From positions 1 to 19,810 of the forward strand of contig CAKQLR010000035.1 of the NCBI GenBank assembly GCA_934254725.1: a stretch of DNA of 19,810 bases, given 5' to 3'. Positions 1 to 8,125 of the stretch are shown in pieces (the first letter of the stretch is position 1; each line of letters begins with the position of its first letter). The notes under the pieces are model-generated. The model was not told the DNA's origin. It searched no databases and worked only from the letters and a program-made list of their open reading frames with translations. Both the position numbers and the translations under genes were made by a program. The stretch is from an uncultured Clostridia bacterium. Its GTDB lineage: Bacteria; Bacillota; Clostridia; Christensenellales; Borkfalkiaceae.

Positions 1-34
1 TTCTTTTGAAATTCTGTGTGTGGTGTCATAATGA

Positions 35-63
35 TTGACTCTTTTTGTGAGTCAACCTTTTTT
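35..63 (+). terminator. Intrinsic terminator of a gene left of the window
   Basis: A perfect 7-bp stem (TTGACTC at 35-41, GAGTCAA at 49-55) with a 7-base loop is followed by CC and six T residues (58-63). This is the standard rho-independent layout for the + strand. No + strand gene lies within the first 35 bases, so it probably ends a transcript entering from the left edge. The minus strand lacks a T tract after the stem. Confidence 0.7.
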
Positions 64-110
64 AGGCAAATACATCACCGCTGATATTGGGTGCGATGTG
101 CGTGGAAAAC

Positions 111-177
111 GTTTTATTACGCACGTCCTACCTGAAATTATTCTATCGTGAGTAAATTAGCCGTTTTTACGCACGTC
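111..177. repeat. Imperfect direct repeat TTACGCACGTC, two copies 50 bp apart
   Basis: TTACGCACGTC occurs at 117-127 and at 167-177, each preceded by a CGTTTT-like run. A shorter inverted copy (GTGCGTAAT) lies at 292-300. The second copy overlaps the last codons of the HicB-like fragment, so one copy may be a small duplication of that coding end. No function is evident. Confidence 0.4.
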
Positions 178-318
178 ATGGCTGCCCCTCTCCAAAAACG
201 TTTCAGGAACACACTCTCCGTCCGCCAAAGCTAAATCACGGCAATCCTCGACGCTTTCGCGGAAATCTGCTTTTGCCTCCTCGATAGTGTGGTGCGTAAT
301 TAGTTGGTAAGTAAACAA
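157..318 (-). pseudogene. C-terminal remnant of a HicB-family antitoxin
   Basis: An open stretch on the minus strand, ending in TAA at 157-159, reads TIEEAKADFRESVEDC near 245-290 and then PETFLERGSHDVRKNG. HicB antitoxins commonly have a middle segment of the type T-x-E-E-L-K-A-D-F-R-x-A-V-D-D, and many end in a P-E-K-x-(F/Y)-K-G-S-F-N-V-R-type tail. The match to both segments, in order and at the right spacing, is the basis for the call. The N-terminal HicB strands and any start codon are missing, and no HicA toxin gene is seen next to it. It is therefore a broken leftover, lying downstream of the leftward HipB-like gene. The call rests on remembered family features, not on an alignment. 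Confidence 0.55.
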
Positions 319-442
319 TTAGCTGTTTTCAGAGTTTGCAAAACAGTAACTCTGGAAGTGCCTAATCCATTGTGAAACAGAGCCTTATGCTCCACGGAAA
401 CTGTATCGTCCTGAAAAAAGATCACAAAACTTTTTTGTCTGG

Positions 443-772
443 TCAGGCCTCATATTCCTGTATTATTTTGAATGGCGTATGCGTTGTGCTTTTTTTCTCG
501 TTTTTACGTATCAGATATGGCGACTCGGGAAGTTCCGGCAGAAGGTTATCCATGTTATTGATCTGACCTATGACTTTCATCAGGAGAATGAAAGTCGACA
601 GTGTCAGGTTGTCCGCCACTCCGCTCTCGAATTTGTGGATGGTGGTCAATCCGATGCCGGACTGCTCCGCCACGTCTTTTTGTGTGAGTCCGCAGCGCAT
701 CCTGTAATCCTTGAAACGTGTGCCCATCAATCGGACAATTTCCGGAGTCGAATAATCATACAAATCAGCCAT
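443..772 (-). CDS. HipB-like XRE-family transcriptional repressor (orphan)
   Basis: This 109-residue protein has a helix-turn-helix of the Cro/C1 (XRE) type at about residues 18-70. The segment GLTQKDVAEQSGIGLTTIHK carries the recognition helix, followed by FESG. The opening DYSTPEIVRLMG and the LLPELPESPYL tail are typical of Bacteroidales regulators that sit directly before hipA-like kinase toxin genes. Here no hipA follows: the downstream region holds only a HicB-type remnant, so this is an orphan antitoxin or repressor. Inverted repeats just upstream (787-810, 847-856) are good candidates for its own operators, suggesting autorepression. It diverges from the large rightward operon starting at 1476 and could in principle also act there, but the 700-bp spacing makes that speculative. 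Confidence 0.85.
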   Translation of the reverse strand: MADLYDYSTPEIVRLMGTRFKDYRMRCGLTQKDVAEQSGIGLTTIHKFESGVADNLTLSTFILLMKVIGQINNMDNLLPELPESPYLIRKNEKKSTTHTPFKIIQEYEA

Positions 773-786
773 TGCTAGTTTTTATT

Positions 787-856
787 TAACTATTATTATA
801 TTGATAGTTATGTTGTTATTTAGCCTATTATCTTCACGTAAGTGATAGTTATAACT
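787..856. promoter_or_regulatory. Putative operators of the XRE repressor
   Basis: TAACTAT at 787-793 and ATAGTTA at 804-810 form a perfect inverted repeat with a 10-base spacer, 15 bp upstream of the repressor start codon. The half-site TGATAGTT at 802-809 recurs at 843-850, merging into a perfect palindrome AGTTATAACT at 847-856. Repeated half-sites in front of an XRE gene are the usual arrangement for autoregulation. Binding is inferred from position and symmetry only. Confidence 0.5.
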
Positions 857-974
857 GCAGAGATATGAATTAAAACCAATAAAATGAACCATATTGCTAA
901 AGGTCAATGTTTACCTTTTCGGTTTTTCGACATTGTTATAAATGTGAAAAATGAAGTTCAATACCCCATCGAGT

Positions 975-1005
975 GTTGCGTTAATGAAAACATTTTATAA
1001 CTTTG
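975..1005 (+). promoter_or_regulatory. Bacteroides-type promoter, possibly for the 1476 operon
   Basis: The -7 element TAACTTTG (998-1005) matches TAnnTTTG exactly. A GTTG sequence (975-978) lies exactly 19 bases upstream, the usual spacing for the TTTG-like -33 element of the Bacteroides primary sigma factor. Transcription would start near 1012, giving a leader of about 460 nt before the first operon gene, or a separate short RNA. Confidence 0.4.
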
Positions 1006-1034
1006 TGATGCTGCCAAATAAGCAGCGACATAAC

Positions 1035-1057
1035 ATTAGTGAAAGTGTTTCGCTAAT
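1035..1057. promoter_or_regulatory. 23-bp near-perfect palindrome downstream of the promoter
   Basis: ATTAGTGAAA (1035-1044) and TTTCGCTAAT (1048-1057) pair at 9 of 10 positions around a 3-base centre. It sits about 30 bases after the -7 box at 998-1005, a position suited to an operator or to a hairpin at the start of a leader RNA. The protein that might bind it is unknown. Confidence 0.35.
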
Positions 1058-1475
1058 CCCCGTTCCGAAATCTGGAAAATTTCAAACATGTGCAGGGAGA
1101 GCAACAACACTCATCACCGTCTTGCCATATCCTCTGATATCGCATATTCGGTGTGGGGTATTGTTTATTCATCCGCACATAGGTTTTTCCAGAACCTCGG
1201 AACAGATGAACGGACGGACTCCACACTTTCGCGTATTTATAACACTTGTTCAACAGCGGAGTCGTGCTGAACGAATGAGGGCTATTATGCACTGTAACAA
1301 TGTCAAACTAATTAGCTTAGAAAAAAGCGTCATGAAAGAACAACCATACGATGTGCTTTAGTGTGTAATGGATTGCTTGGACAGACCGTTTTAAGCTGGT
1401 TGTGGTGTATTGATGTTGATTACGCGCACAAAGTTTTGAAAATCACTACTAAGAAAGAGAAAAAATTAATTTGAT

Positions 1476-2750
1476 ATGAATCATCGCATTTCTTCAATTG
1501 TGTTGCTAGGTACAACCATTCTGTTTGCATCCTCTTGCGGTGGTCGCCCACAGCCTCCAATGACTGGAACTAACTTGACGACTATAGTTCTCAATGATAC
1601 TCCTGCATCTGCTTTGCCCAAATGCAATGTGAATGTTTATATCGAGAACTCTGCCAGCATGGATGGCTATGTCAAAGGCGTCACTGAATTTGAGCAGTCC
1701 ATTTACAGCTATATCAGCGATATTAAACTTGCAGACTTCTGTTTGAGCCTTAATCTGAATTATATAAATAGTAAGATTCTCCGCCAGCCAGATGATGTAA
1801 AGGATTTCATTGCTAAGCTTGAACCGACTACTTTCAAGAACAAGGGTGGAGACCGTAGTACAACAGATATTTCAGACCTATTCCAAAAAATAATGGCTGA
1901 GCAGGGTAAGGACGATATTGCCATTCTCATTTCCGATTTCGTTTTCTCGCCGGGAAAAAAAGATGCTAGCGAATACCTCACAAATCAACAAGTAGGTATA
2001 AAGACTCAGTTTGCTACCAGACTGAAGGAAGATCCTGATTATGCAGCTGTCTTATATCGCCTAACTTCGATGTTTGATGGCAAGTATTTCAATAAATTTG
2101 ACCACCCAACTCAAATAAGAGCCAATCGTCCATTCTTTATCTGGCTACTTGGCGATAAGAGTCAACTTCAGCGTCTTACTTCTAAGATTAAAAAGGAGAA
2201 TATGAAAGGACATGGTGTAGACCATACTTTCTGTATCTCAAGAATAACTGCTGCGACACCTTATGGCATTCTTCCTATGTCGAGTATTGGCACGTTCAAG
2301 ATTGACCCGACCAACGTTAAGACCAGGATTCTGAATGCAAAGGTTGACAAAAAAGCAGTCGGGTCAAAGTTTGTCGTGTCCTTTGGTGTTGACTATAGCG
2401 GTTTCCTTCTAGAAGACAGTTATCTTACTGATCCAGCTAATTATGAGGTTAATAACAAAGCATATACAGTAGAAATCAACCGCAACCCTAATCCTTCATC
2501 TCCCTATACACATGTAGTGAAGCTTAAGCTGGATTCTTCTCAGCCCGTTATTAGCCGAGGGAACATTAAGGTGTCGCTTCTCAAGAAATCTGCACCATGG
2601 GCAGAAAAATATACCGATAATGTGGGAGAGGATATTAATGCTGACGATGCAATGGAGAAGACCTTTGGACTCAAGGCCCTTGTTGACGGCGTCTATGACG
2701 CCTATAAATCAGACAATACTTACTCTTCATTCACAATTAACATCAATTAG
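1476..2750 (+). CDS. Lipoprotein with a vWA-like domain, first gene of the operon
   Basis: This 424-residue protein begins with a signal peptide and a lipobox (ASSC, cysteine 21), so it should be lipid-anchored and face the periplasm or cell surface. Residues 51-62 read NVNVYIENSASM, which resembles the first MIDAS motif DxSxS of von Willebrand A domains with glutamate or asparagine in place of the usual aspartate. A Ser/Thr-rich stretch (RSTTDIS, about 127-133) and ILISDF (about 150-155) fit the later MIDAS elements. The C-terminal half is unassigned and may be beta-rich. vWA proteins bind partner proteins through a metal ion. Its place before a membrane protein and a tubulin-like protein fits vWA-tubulin-OmpA neighbourhoods predicted earlier for membrane remodelling. 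The vWA call is by motif only. Confidence 0.6.
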   Translation: MNHRISSIVLLGTTILFASSCGGRPQPPMTGTNLTTIVLNDTPASALPKCNVNVYIENSASMDGYVKGVTEFEQSIYSYISDIKLADFCLSLNLNYINSKILRQPDDVKDFIAKLEPTTFKNKGGDRSTTDISDLFQKIMAEQGKDDIAILISDFVFSPGKKDASEYLTNQQVGIKTQFATRLKEDPDYAAVLYRLTSMFDGKYFNKFDHPTQIRANRPFFIWLLGDKSQLQRLTSKIKKENMKGHGVDHTFCISRITAATPYGILPMSSIGTFKIDPTNVKTRILNAKVDKKAVGSKFVVSFGVDYSGFLLEDSYLTDPANYEVNNKAYTVEINRNPNPSSPYTHVVKLKLDSSQPVISRGNIKVSLLKKSAPWAEKYTDNVGEDINADDAMEKTFGLKALVDGVYDAYKSDNTYSSFTININ

Positions 2751-2751
2751 T

Positions 2752-3234
2752 ATGGCTGACATTTTTGGACAAATTTATGGTTGGTTCCAGTCCTTGTTTG
2801 GGCAGGACCTGAGTTATTATCTCTGGGGGTATGATCCGGCAACTGAAGGTTATACCAACCCCAACATATACAATCACGTCGGGCTCATTGCGATTATTGT
2901 AGCCATGGTTCTGGTGCTTGTTTATTACTACATCATTAACCATCCTCGGTTCTGCAAATGGTGGAGTTGGCTTTTGACCTTGATCCTAAATGGCCTTATT
3001 GGGCTTTTTGTCGGTTATGGTATCGTCGCGTCGAAATATGTTAACGGTTTCATCCCGCAGCAGTTGATGTATCAGTTCGATGCGGACGGCAACGTCGTTG
3101 CATACCTAATTGGCTACCAGCATTGCTGGGGCTTTGGTATTGCGAATATGATTGTATGTACCATGTTTTTTATTCTCTTCTCATTTGCGTTCAAGTGGTG
3201 GAGTTCCAATGCTAAGCACGTTCCCTTCCTTTAG
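2752..3234 (+). CDS. Three-TM integral membrane protein of unknown function
   Basis: The likely start is ATG 2752, one base after the previous stop; an upstream in-frame ATG at 2620 would lie inside the preceding gene. The 160-residue product has hydrophobic segments at about 43-62, 70-92 and 126-147, separated by short polar loops with aromatic residues (HPRFCKWWSW). It has no signal peptide, and I do not recognise a family. Its position between a vWA-like lipoprotein and a tubulin-like cytoplasmic protein suggests it could link the two sides of the inner membrane, which is an inference from order alone. Confidence 0.75.
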   Translation: MADIFGQIYGWFQSLFGQDLSYYLWGYDPATEGYTNPNIYNHVGLIAIIVAMVLVLVYYYIINHPRFCKWWSWLLTLILNGLIGLFVGYGIVASKYVNGFIPQQLMYQFDADGNVVAYLIGYQHCWGFGIANMIVCTMFFILFSFAFKWWSSNAKHVPFL

Positions 3235-3258
3235 TTGCAAGATAAATACTCACGAAAT

Positions 3259-4728
3259 ATGAATGGAAAAATATTCTTGTTTGGAATTGGTGGTACCGGT
3301 TCTCGGGTGATTAAGTCACTCGTCTTGATGTCCGCCTCCGGTGTTGATATTCAAGCCAACGCGATAGTTCCTATTATAATTGACCCAGATTTTGCTAATG
3401 CAGACCTTACTCGGACGATTGAACAAATCAAGACATATTCTGCGATTCGAAGGAACCTAGATTTTACGGCATCTTCAAATAATAAGTTCTTTAAACCCAA
3501 TTTTGAGGATGTGGTCAATGGCTATAGACTTCGTCTCAAAGATACTAAGAACAAAAAGTTCAAGGAGTTCATCCAGTATGATACCCTTGGGAAAGAGAAC
3601 CGTGCTCTCGCATCTATTCTGTTTTCAGAGAGCAACCTTGAAGCAGATATGGAAGTTGGGTTCAAGGGTAATCCTAATATTGGCAGCATCGTTCTCAACC
3701 AGTTTACGGACTCCGAGGACTTTCTTGCATTTGCGGCGGCATTTAAACCTGGTGACAGGGTGTTTATTGTGAGCTCCATTTTTGGTGGAACAGGTGCCAG
3801 TGGTTTTCCTCTGATTCTAAAGAATATTCGGAGTATCCTCAGCACTATGCCGAATTGTGATGCTATTCAAAATGCTCCTGTAGGTGCTATTACCGTCCTC
3901 CCTTATTTTGCTGTTAAACCTGAAGAAAATAGTCAAATTAATTCTTCGACATTTATAGGCAAAACCAAAGCTGCCTTGCACTACTATGAAAACAACGTTA
4001 CTGGAAGTAACTCTTCAGTTAACGTTCTCTACTATATAGGAGATGAACGTAATAGACAGTATGACAACAAAGAAGGGGGCCAACTCCAGAAGAATAATGC
4101 ACATATTATTGAATTAGCTTCTGCACTTTCCATAGTTGATTTCGCGTCCATTTCTGATGATGATGCTGCAATGGTCTGTGATAAAGATGGGAATGGAAGG
4201 GTCTATGCTCCCAGTCCGAGATTTAAAGAGTTCGGTATTGACAACGATACGGAGAGGATCATCTTCACGGACTTTTCCAGAAAAACGAGGGATATTATAT
4301 GTGTCCCGTTGACACAGTTCATCCTTTTGTCCAAGTATCTCAAAGAGCACATTAAGAGTGCATTACCTCTCCCATGGGCCAAGGATAACGATTTCAATGA
4401 AACGTTCCTGAATTCTTCATTTATGTCCGACCTGGAGAAGATTACGACTTTTTATATGGAATGGTTACGCGAGATGGATGATAACGACCGCGGGTTTAAG
4501 CCGTTCAAAATCGACATCCCAAAAAGTCAAATCTTCAGTATTGTGGAAAATGTAAAACCGGCAAAAGTGAAAGGTCTAATAGGCTTCCTTAAAAACGGAT
4601 ATGATCTTTTCGATGCTTTCTTGGATTCAAAACACACCTCTCTCCAGAAAAGTTCCAAAGAACAGAAATTTATGGAACTTTTCTATGATGTCACCAAAGA
4701 ACTAGTTAACGCAAAATATAAATTCTAG
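3259..4728 (+). CDS. Tubulin/FtsZ-superfamily GTPase-like protein
   Basis: This 489-residue protein opens with FGIGGTGSRVIKSL (residues 8-21), the nucleotide-binding turn of tubulin-like proteins. It carries IFGGTGASGFP (about 174-184), the counterpart of the tubulin signature GGGTG(T/S)G that holds the GTP phosphates. AITVLPYFAVKP (about 213-224) resembles the strand after it in FtsZ. This pattern fits the tubulin-like family of Pfam PF13809. A TTG at 3235 would add eight residues, but ATG 3259 begins right before the conserved strand and is preferred. It lies 24 bases after the membrane-protein gene and 5 bases before the actin-like gene. Proteins of this type are expected to bind GTP and polymerise at membranes. 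Whether this one polymerises is unknown. Confidence 0.85.
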   Translation: MNGKIFLFGIGGTGSRVIKSLVLMSASGVDIQANAIVPIIIDPDFANADLTRTIEQIKTYSAIRRNLDFTASSNNKFFKPNFEDVVNGYRLRLKDTKNKKFKEFIQYDTLGKENRALASILFSESNLEADMEVGFKGNPNIGSIVLNQFTDSEDFLAFAAAFKPGDRVFIVSSIFGGTGASGFPLILKNIRSILSTMPNCDAIQNAPVGAITVLPYFAVKPEENSQINSSTFIGKTKAALHYYENNVTGSNSSVNVLYYIGDERNRQYDNKEGGQLQKNNAHIIELASALSIVDFASISDDDAAMVCDKDGNGRVYAPSPRFKEFGIDNDTERIIFTDFSRKTRDIICVPLTQFILLSKYLKEHIKSALPLPWAKDNDFNETFLNSSFMSDLEKITTFYMEWLREMDDNDRGFKPFKIDIPKSQIFSIVENVKPAKVKGLIGFLKNGYDLFDAFLDSKHTSLQKSSKEQKFMELFYDVTKELVNAKYKF

Positions 4729-4733
4729 GAACT

Positions 4734-7700
4734 ATGGCAAAAGTTTTCAGATTACATACAGGCGCATCCGATACACTCAGCAACTGGGAGGATTCCGTAA
4801 AAGTCGGCAGTACAGCTATAGAAAAAATTCCCGATCCGGTAGGAGCAACGGACGCTCATGAGATTACTTCTATTCCATCTCCCTTCGCTAGGATGGATCT
4901 TGTGAAGAATGCATTTAAGATTGTCGCCGACGGAGATCTTGAAGGTGATACTATTTATCATAAGCTGGTTTCTGATGCTCTTGATGTCGGCCAGATTTTC
5001 TTCAATATCGAAAAGTATCGTAAATTCATTGAGATTATCGTTTGGGACAAAAATAACGCACTGAAGGAACTTGATGATTCTTATTGTGAAGAACATAGAC
5101 GTCTTGGAAGAACTTATGGTACTTACCTCCAGCAGGACCAGGATGTTTATCACTTCGATAAACTAGATTGCATATATCTTCTCAACTATCGGGCACCGTC
5201 TGCTCCCAATGAGATGAATATAATAGGAGCGACATCTCCTGCGACCCTATTCTTCACTTCCGCAAATAATCTTAGCTATGTTGGCAAGGGTGAATATGCG
5301 ATTACATTCGGCAACGACAGACCATTTGATGGCGCGTATGCTCCTCTTCACAAAAGAGATAATGCTTATATCAAATACTGGTGGAGCCTGAAGAAGAGTC
5401 GTCGAGATTTTGCTGCAATTTTTCCTGAAGTAAACGCATATCTGGATAGGAGTTTTAATTGCTTCCAGGCTTCTCTTAAAAGAGAACTGCAGAATATGGC
5501 CGATGATTCGTACCAGCAGGACTATGATGACATTTCTGTCAATCCTGTGGCTCAGAATTATGTAACCATTCTCGGTCAGAGGCTAAGAGGAAAGAAAATG
5601 GTTGATGATGTCGAGAGCGACTTTGAGATGCTCGTCTCTCCAAAGCTTAAAAAAGTCGGAGAAAAGATTCCTCTTGCTCTTCCAGTTGAGACTTTTACTG
5701 AGCCGCTAAAATATGTTATAGATGTTTGGAATAAGAATACTGCGGTTCCTTATGTTGACAGCAGGGCAATTGCCGATCGGGTTCTTCCGGAAGATGGCAC
5801 CGCCTACCCTTATGTTACAGTAAGCGATTTCCTCGAAGACTCTATTATCAAGATTCCTTACAAGTTTAACAAAGCAGCCTTTTTCAATGGCAACGATGAA
5901 AAACCTGATGAGCGCGATAGCTATCTGCTTCCTTTGAGGAAGACCTTTTTCAACTATTTCCAAGTAAGTGATTTGAAAGGAACTGTTGATGGTAGGAATA
6001 TGATTGAAATTAAAAGACTCGCAGGTGATACTGGAGTAAAGGTTATCCTCCGCATTCCTGTAAAGGGCGGACACATCAAATATGAACGTATTTATTACAA
6101 GGCTGATAAGGCAGATATTGCAAACAATAAGGGTGTTATCATCAACCGGGATTTCACGCTTGGTCAATTCCCGACTATCAAATATGCTGATGATGTAAAA
6201 CCTTACTATCGAGTGAGTGTCCTTGATCGTGATACCATTTCCAACGGAGCAAACAACCGATATAAGCTCAATTTCTTTGATTCGGCAAACGAAAATGTCG
6301 AATCTGATGAAGTGATTCAAAGGAATAAGACAACCGACGGGGGACGATTCGATGGCGATAAGGTAGATTCTGCGACCTATGCTCTTTCCAAAACATTCCA
6401 GTACATTCAGGTCTCTGATAATTCATTTGAAAACCTTAATGCTATCGTTATTCCGAACTTTGTCGTCAAAACGGGAAACCATAAGTTTCGGTTTGCAATT
6501 GATTTTGGCACCACCAACACACATATTGAGTACAGTGTTGATGGGGAGAGTTCTAAGGCATTCAACATAACGGATGCTGATATGCAGATTCAGAAACTTC
6601 ATATCATCGACGACTTTGAACTTAATGATGTCTTACGTTCTGATTTTGTTGCTGCCACAATAGGCGGTGACAGCATCTACTCCTACCCGATGAGGACTGT
6701 CCTGTCTGAAACTAATAATACGAATTGGTCAAAGCCGGTATTCTCAATGGCTCATGCTAACATCCCGTATACTTATGAAAAGAGTCTTCCACTATCGTAT
6801 AATGTTCTACATACAGACCTTAAGTGGTCCACCAATCAGGATGACAAGCGAAGATCCGCTATGTATATTGAGTGTCTCCTCGTGATGCTAAGAAATAAAG
6901 TACTTCTCAACAATGGTGATCTTTCCAAGACCGAAGTTGTATGGTTCTATCCTGCCAGCATGACACAGAGCCGTTTCAATAAGTTTAAGGATGAATGGGA
7001 TAGCACTTTCCGCAAGTTCTTCAATGCGCCTTCGGCCAATATTGTTGCTTTATCGGAATCCATAGCACCTTATTATTTCCATAAGGCCAAGAAGGGGGCT
7101 ACTTCTACTGTGGTCTCTATTGATATCGGTGGCGGCACTACTGATGTCCTCATTGTTGACAAGGGCGAGCCTAAATTAATCACTTCTTTCCGATTTGCGG
7201 CAGATTCGGTCTTTGGTGATGGATATTCATATGATTCTGATAGCAATGGGTTTGTAAAAGAATATTCCGGAGAGATAATGCACCTTCTCGATGATAATAA
7301 TCTTACCAGTCTAAAGGGTGTATTGAAGTCTCTTGAAGAGAAGAAAGTATCAACAGATATTATCGCTTTTTTCTTCTCTCTCGCCTCGAACAAAGAGACT
7401 CACAATGTCGCCGATTTCGCAAAGATGCTTGCCGATGATAAGAGAGGTAAATATGCAGTCATTCTCTTCTATGTGGCCATCATTTACCATATAGCCAATA
7501 TCATGAAGGCCAAAAACTATCCAATGCCTCGCCATATTACATTCAGCGGAAATGGTTCGAAACTTTTGAGCATTTTGAGCACGAATGACTCCACCCTCGA
7601 GTGTTTCACCAAACTTATCTTCGAGAAGATTTATGGTGAATCCTACTCAACTGACGGTTTGACAATCATTCGTCCCAGCAACTCGAAGGAATCTACCTGT

Positions 7701-8120
7701 AAGGGCGGTGTTATACTTGAGCCGTTCCGTTCACAGGACTACTCCCAGATAAAGGAGATGAAGACCATTCTTTTGGGATGTGATTCAAGCACGTTTGCGG
7801 AGAATAAGATTTCCTATGAGGATATCGATGTAAAGGTCATTGATGGCGTAGTGAAAACCACCAACGAATTCATTGATTTCGCGTTTAATCTTGACGATGA
7901 CTTCTCATTCTTCCAGGAGTTTGATGTTGATCGTTCAATCTTTGAAGCTGTTAAATCCTTATGCCATCGTGATGTTAAAACTTATCTTGAAAACGGCATT
8001 TCTGTCAAAAAGCAGATGCTACTTGCTGACGGGGCGGACGACACAATTGAGGAGACGATGTTCTTCTATCCTCTCGTCGGTATTATCAACGCAATAGTCA
8101 GAGAAATCTATACATTGTAA
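4734..8120 (+). CDS. Large protein with a C-terminal actin/Hsp70-fold ATPase domain
   Basis: In this 1128-residue protein, residues about 585-600 read FRFAIDFGTTNTH, the phosphate-1 motif of the actin/Hsp70 superfamily. SIDIGGGTTDVLIVD near 795-809 is the phosphate-2 motif, and ITFSGNGSK near 936-944 fits the adenosine motif, so a complete nucleotide-binding core spans roughly 585-1000. The first 580 residues are unassigned; they include a conserved-looking SIPSPFARMDLVKNAF block near 47-62. There is no signal peptide or TM segment, so the protein should be cytoplasmic. Coding starts 5 bases after the tubulin-like gene, so two cytoskeletal folds are made side by side. It may act as an ATP-driven filament or chaperone for the envelope complex. 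Function is inferred from the fold only. Confidence 0.85.
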   Translation: MAKVFRLHTGASDTLSNWEDSVKVGSTAIEKIPDPVGATDAHEITSIPSPFARMDLVKNAFKIVADGDLEGDTIYHKLVSDALDVGQIFFNIEKYRKFIEIIVWDKNNALKELDDSYCEEHRRLGRTYGTYLQQDQDVYHFDKLDCIYLLNYRAPSAPNEMNIIGATSPATLFFTSANNLSYVGKGEYAITFGNDRPFDGAYAPLHKRDNAYIKYWWSLKKSRRDFAAIFPEVNAYLDRSFNCFQASLKRELQNMADDSYQQDYDDISVNPVAQNYVTILGQRLRGKKMVDDVESDFEMLVSPKLKKVGEKIPLALPVETFTEPLKYVIDVWNKNTAVPYVDSRAIADRVLPEDGTAYPYVTVSDFLEDSIIKIPYKFNKAAFFNGNDEKPDERDSYLLPLRKTFFNYFQVSDLKGTVDGRNMIEIKRLAGDTGVKVILRIPVKGGHIKYERIYYKADKADIANNKGVIINRDFTLGQFPTIKYADDVKPYYRVSVLDRDTISNGANNRYKLNFFDSANENVESDEVIQRNKTTDGGRFDGDKVDSATYALSKTFQYIQVSDNSFENLNAIVIPNFVVKTGNHKFRFAIDFGTTNTHIEYSVDGESSKAFNITDADMQIQKLHIIDDFELNDVLRSDFVAATIGGDSIYSYPMRTVLSETNNTNWSKPVFSMAHANIPYTYEKSLPLSYNVLHTDLKWSTNQDDKRRSAMYIECLLVMLRNKVLLNNGDLSKTEVVWFYPASMTQSRFNKFKDEWDSTFRKFFNAPSANIVALSESIAPYYFHKAKKGATSTVVSIDIGGGTTDVLIVDKGEPKLITSFRFAADSVFGDGYSYDSDSNGFVKEYSGEIMHLLDDNNLTSLKGVLKSLEEKKVSTDIIAFFFSLASNKETHNVADFAKMLADDKRGKYAVILFYVAIIYHIANIMKAKNYPMPRHITFSGNGSKLLSILSTNDSTLECFTKLIFEKIYGESYSTDGLTIIRPSNSKESTCKGGVILEPFRSQDYSQIKEMKTILLGCDSSTFAENKISYEDIDVKVIDGVVKTTNEFIDFAFNLDDDFSFFQEFDVDRSIFEAVKSLCHRDVKTYLENGISVKKQMLLADGADDTIEETMFFYPLVGIINAIVREIYTL

Positions 8121-8125
8121 TTTTT

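Larger units (their letters stand above)
780..1475. other. Long intergenic region without a credible gene
   Basis: About 700 bases separate the repressor start from the operon start at 1476. Reading frames here (for example 951-1361 forward and 1053-1292 reverse) have no recognisable domain, low-complexity composition and no partner signals, so I treat them as chance. What the stretch does hold is the repressor operators at its left end, a consensus promoter near 975-1005 and a palindrome at 1035-1057. No close consensus promoter is visible in the last 100 bases before 1476. Confidence 0.6.

Noticed and set aside
429..445. AT-only hairpin ACAAAA/TTTTGT just after the XRE gene as a terminator
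   Set aside because: The stem is six A-T pairs only and would be weak; the downstream T run is offset. It is not convincing enough to annotate.
951..1361. 136-codon forward open frame in the long intergenic region
   Set aside because: It has no recognisable domain, and the overlapping frames in this stretch are also open, which suggests chance. The promoter and palindrome lie inside it.
2620..2751. Upstream start for the membrane-protein gene
   Set aside because: It would add 44 residues overlapping the vWA-like gene in another frame. ATG 2752, one base after the previous stop, fits the tight operon spacing.
5706..6320. 204-codon minus-strand open frame
   Set aside because: It is fully contained in the 1128-residue ATPase gene and has no features of its own; it is a shadow of that gene.
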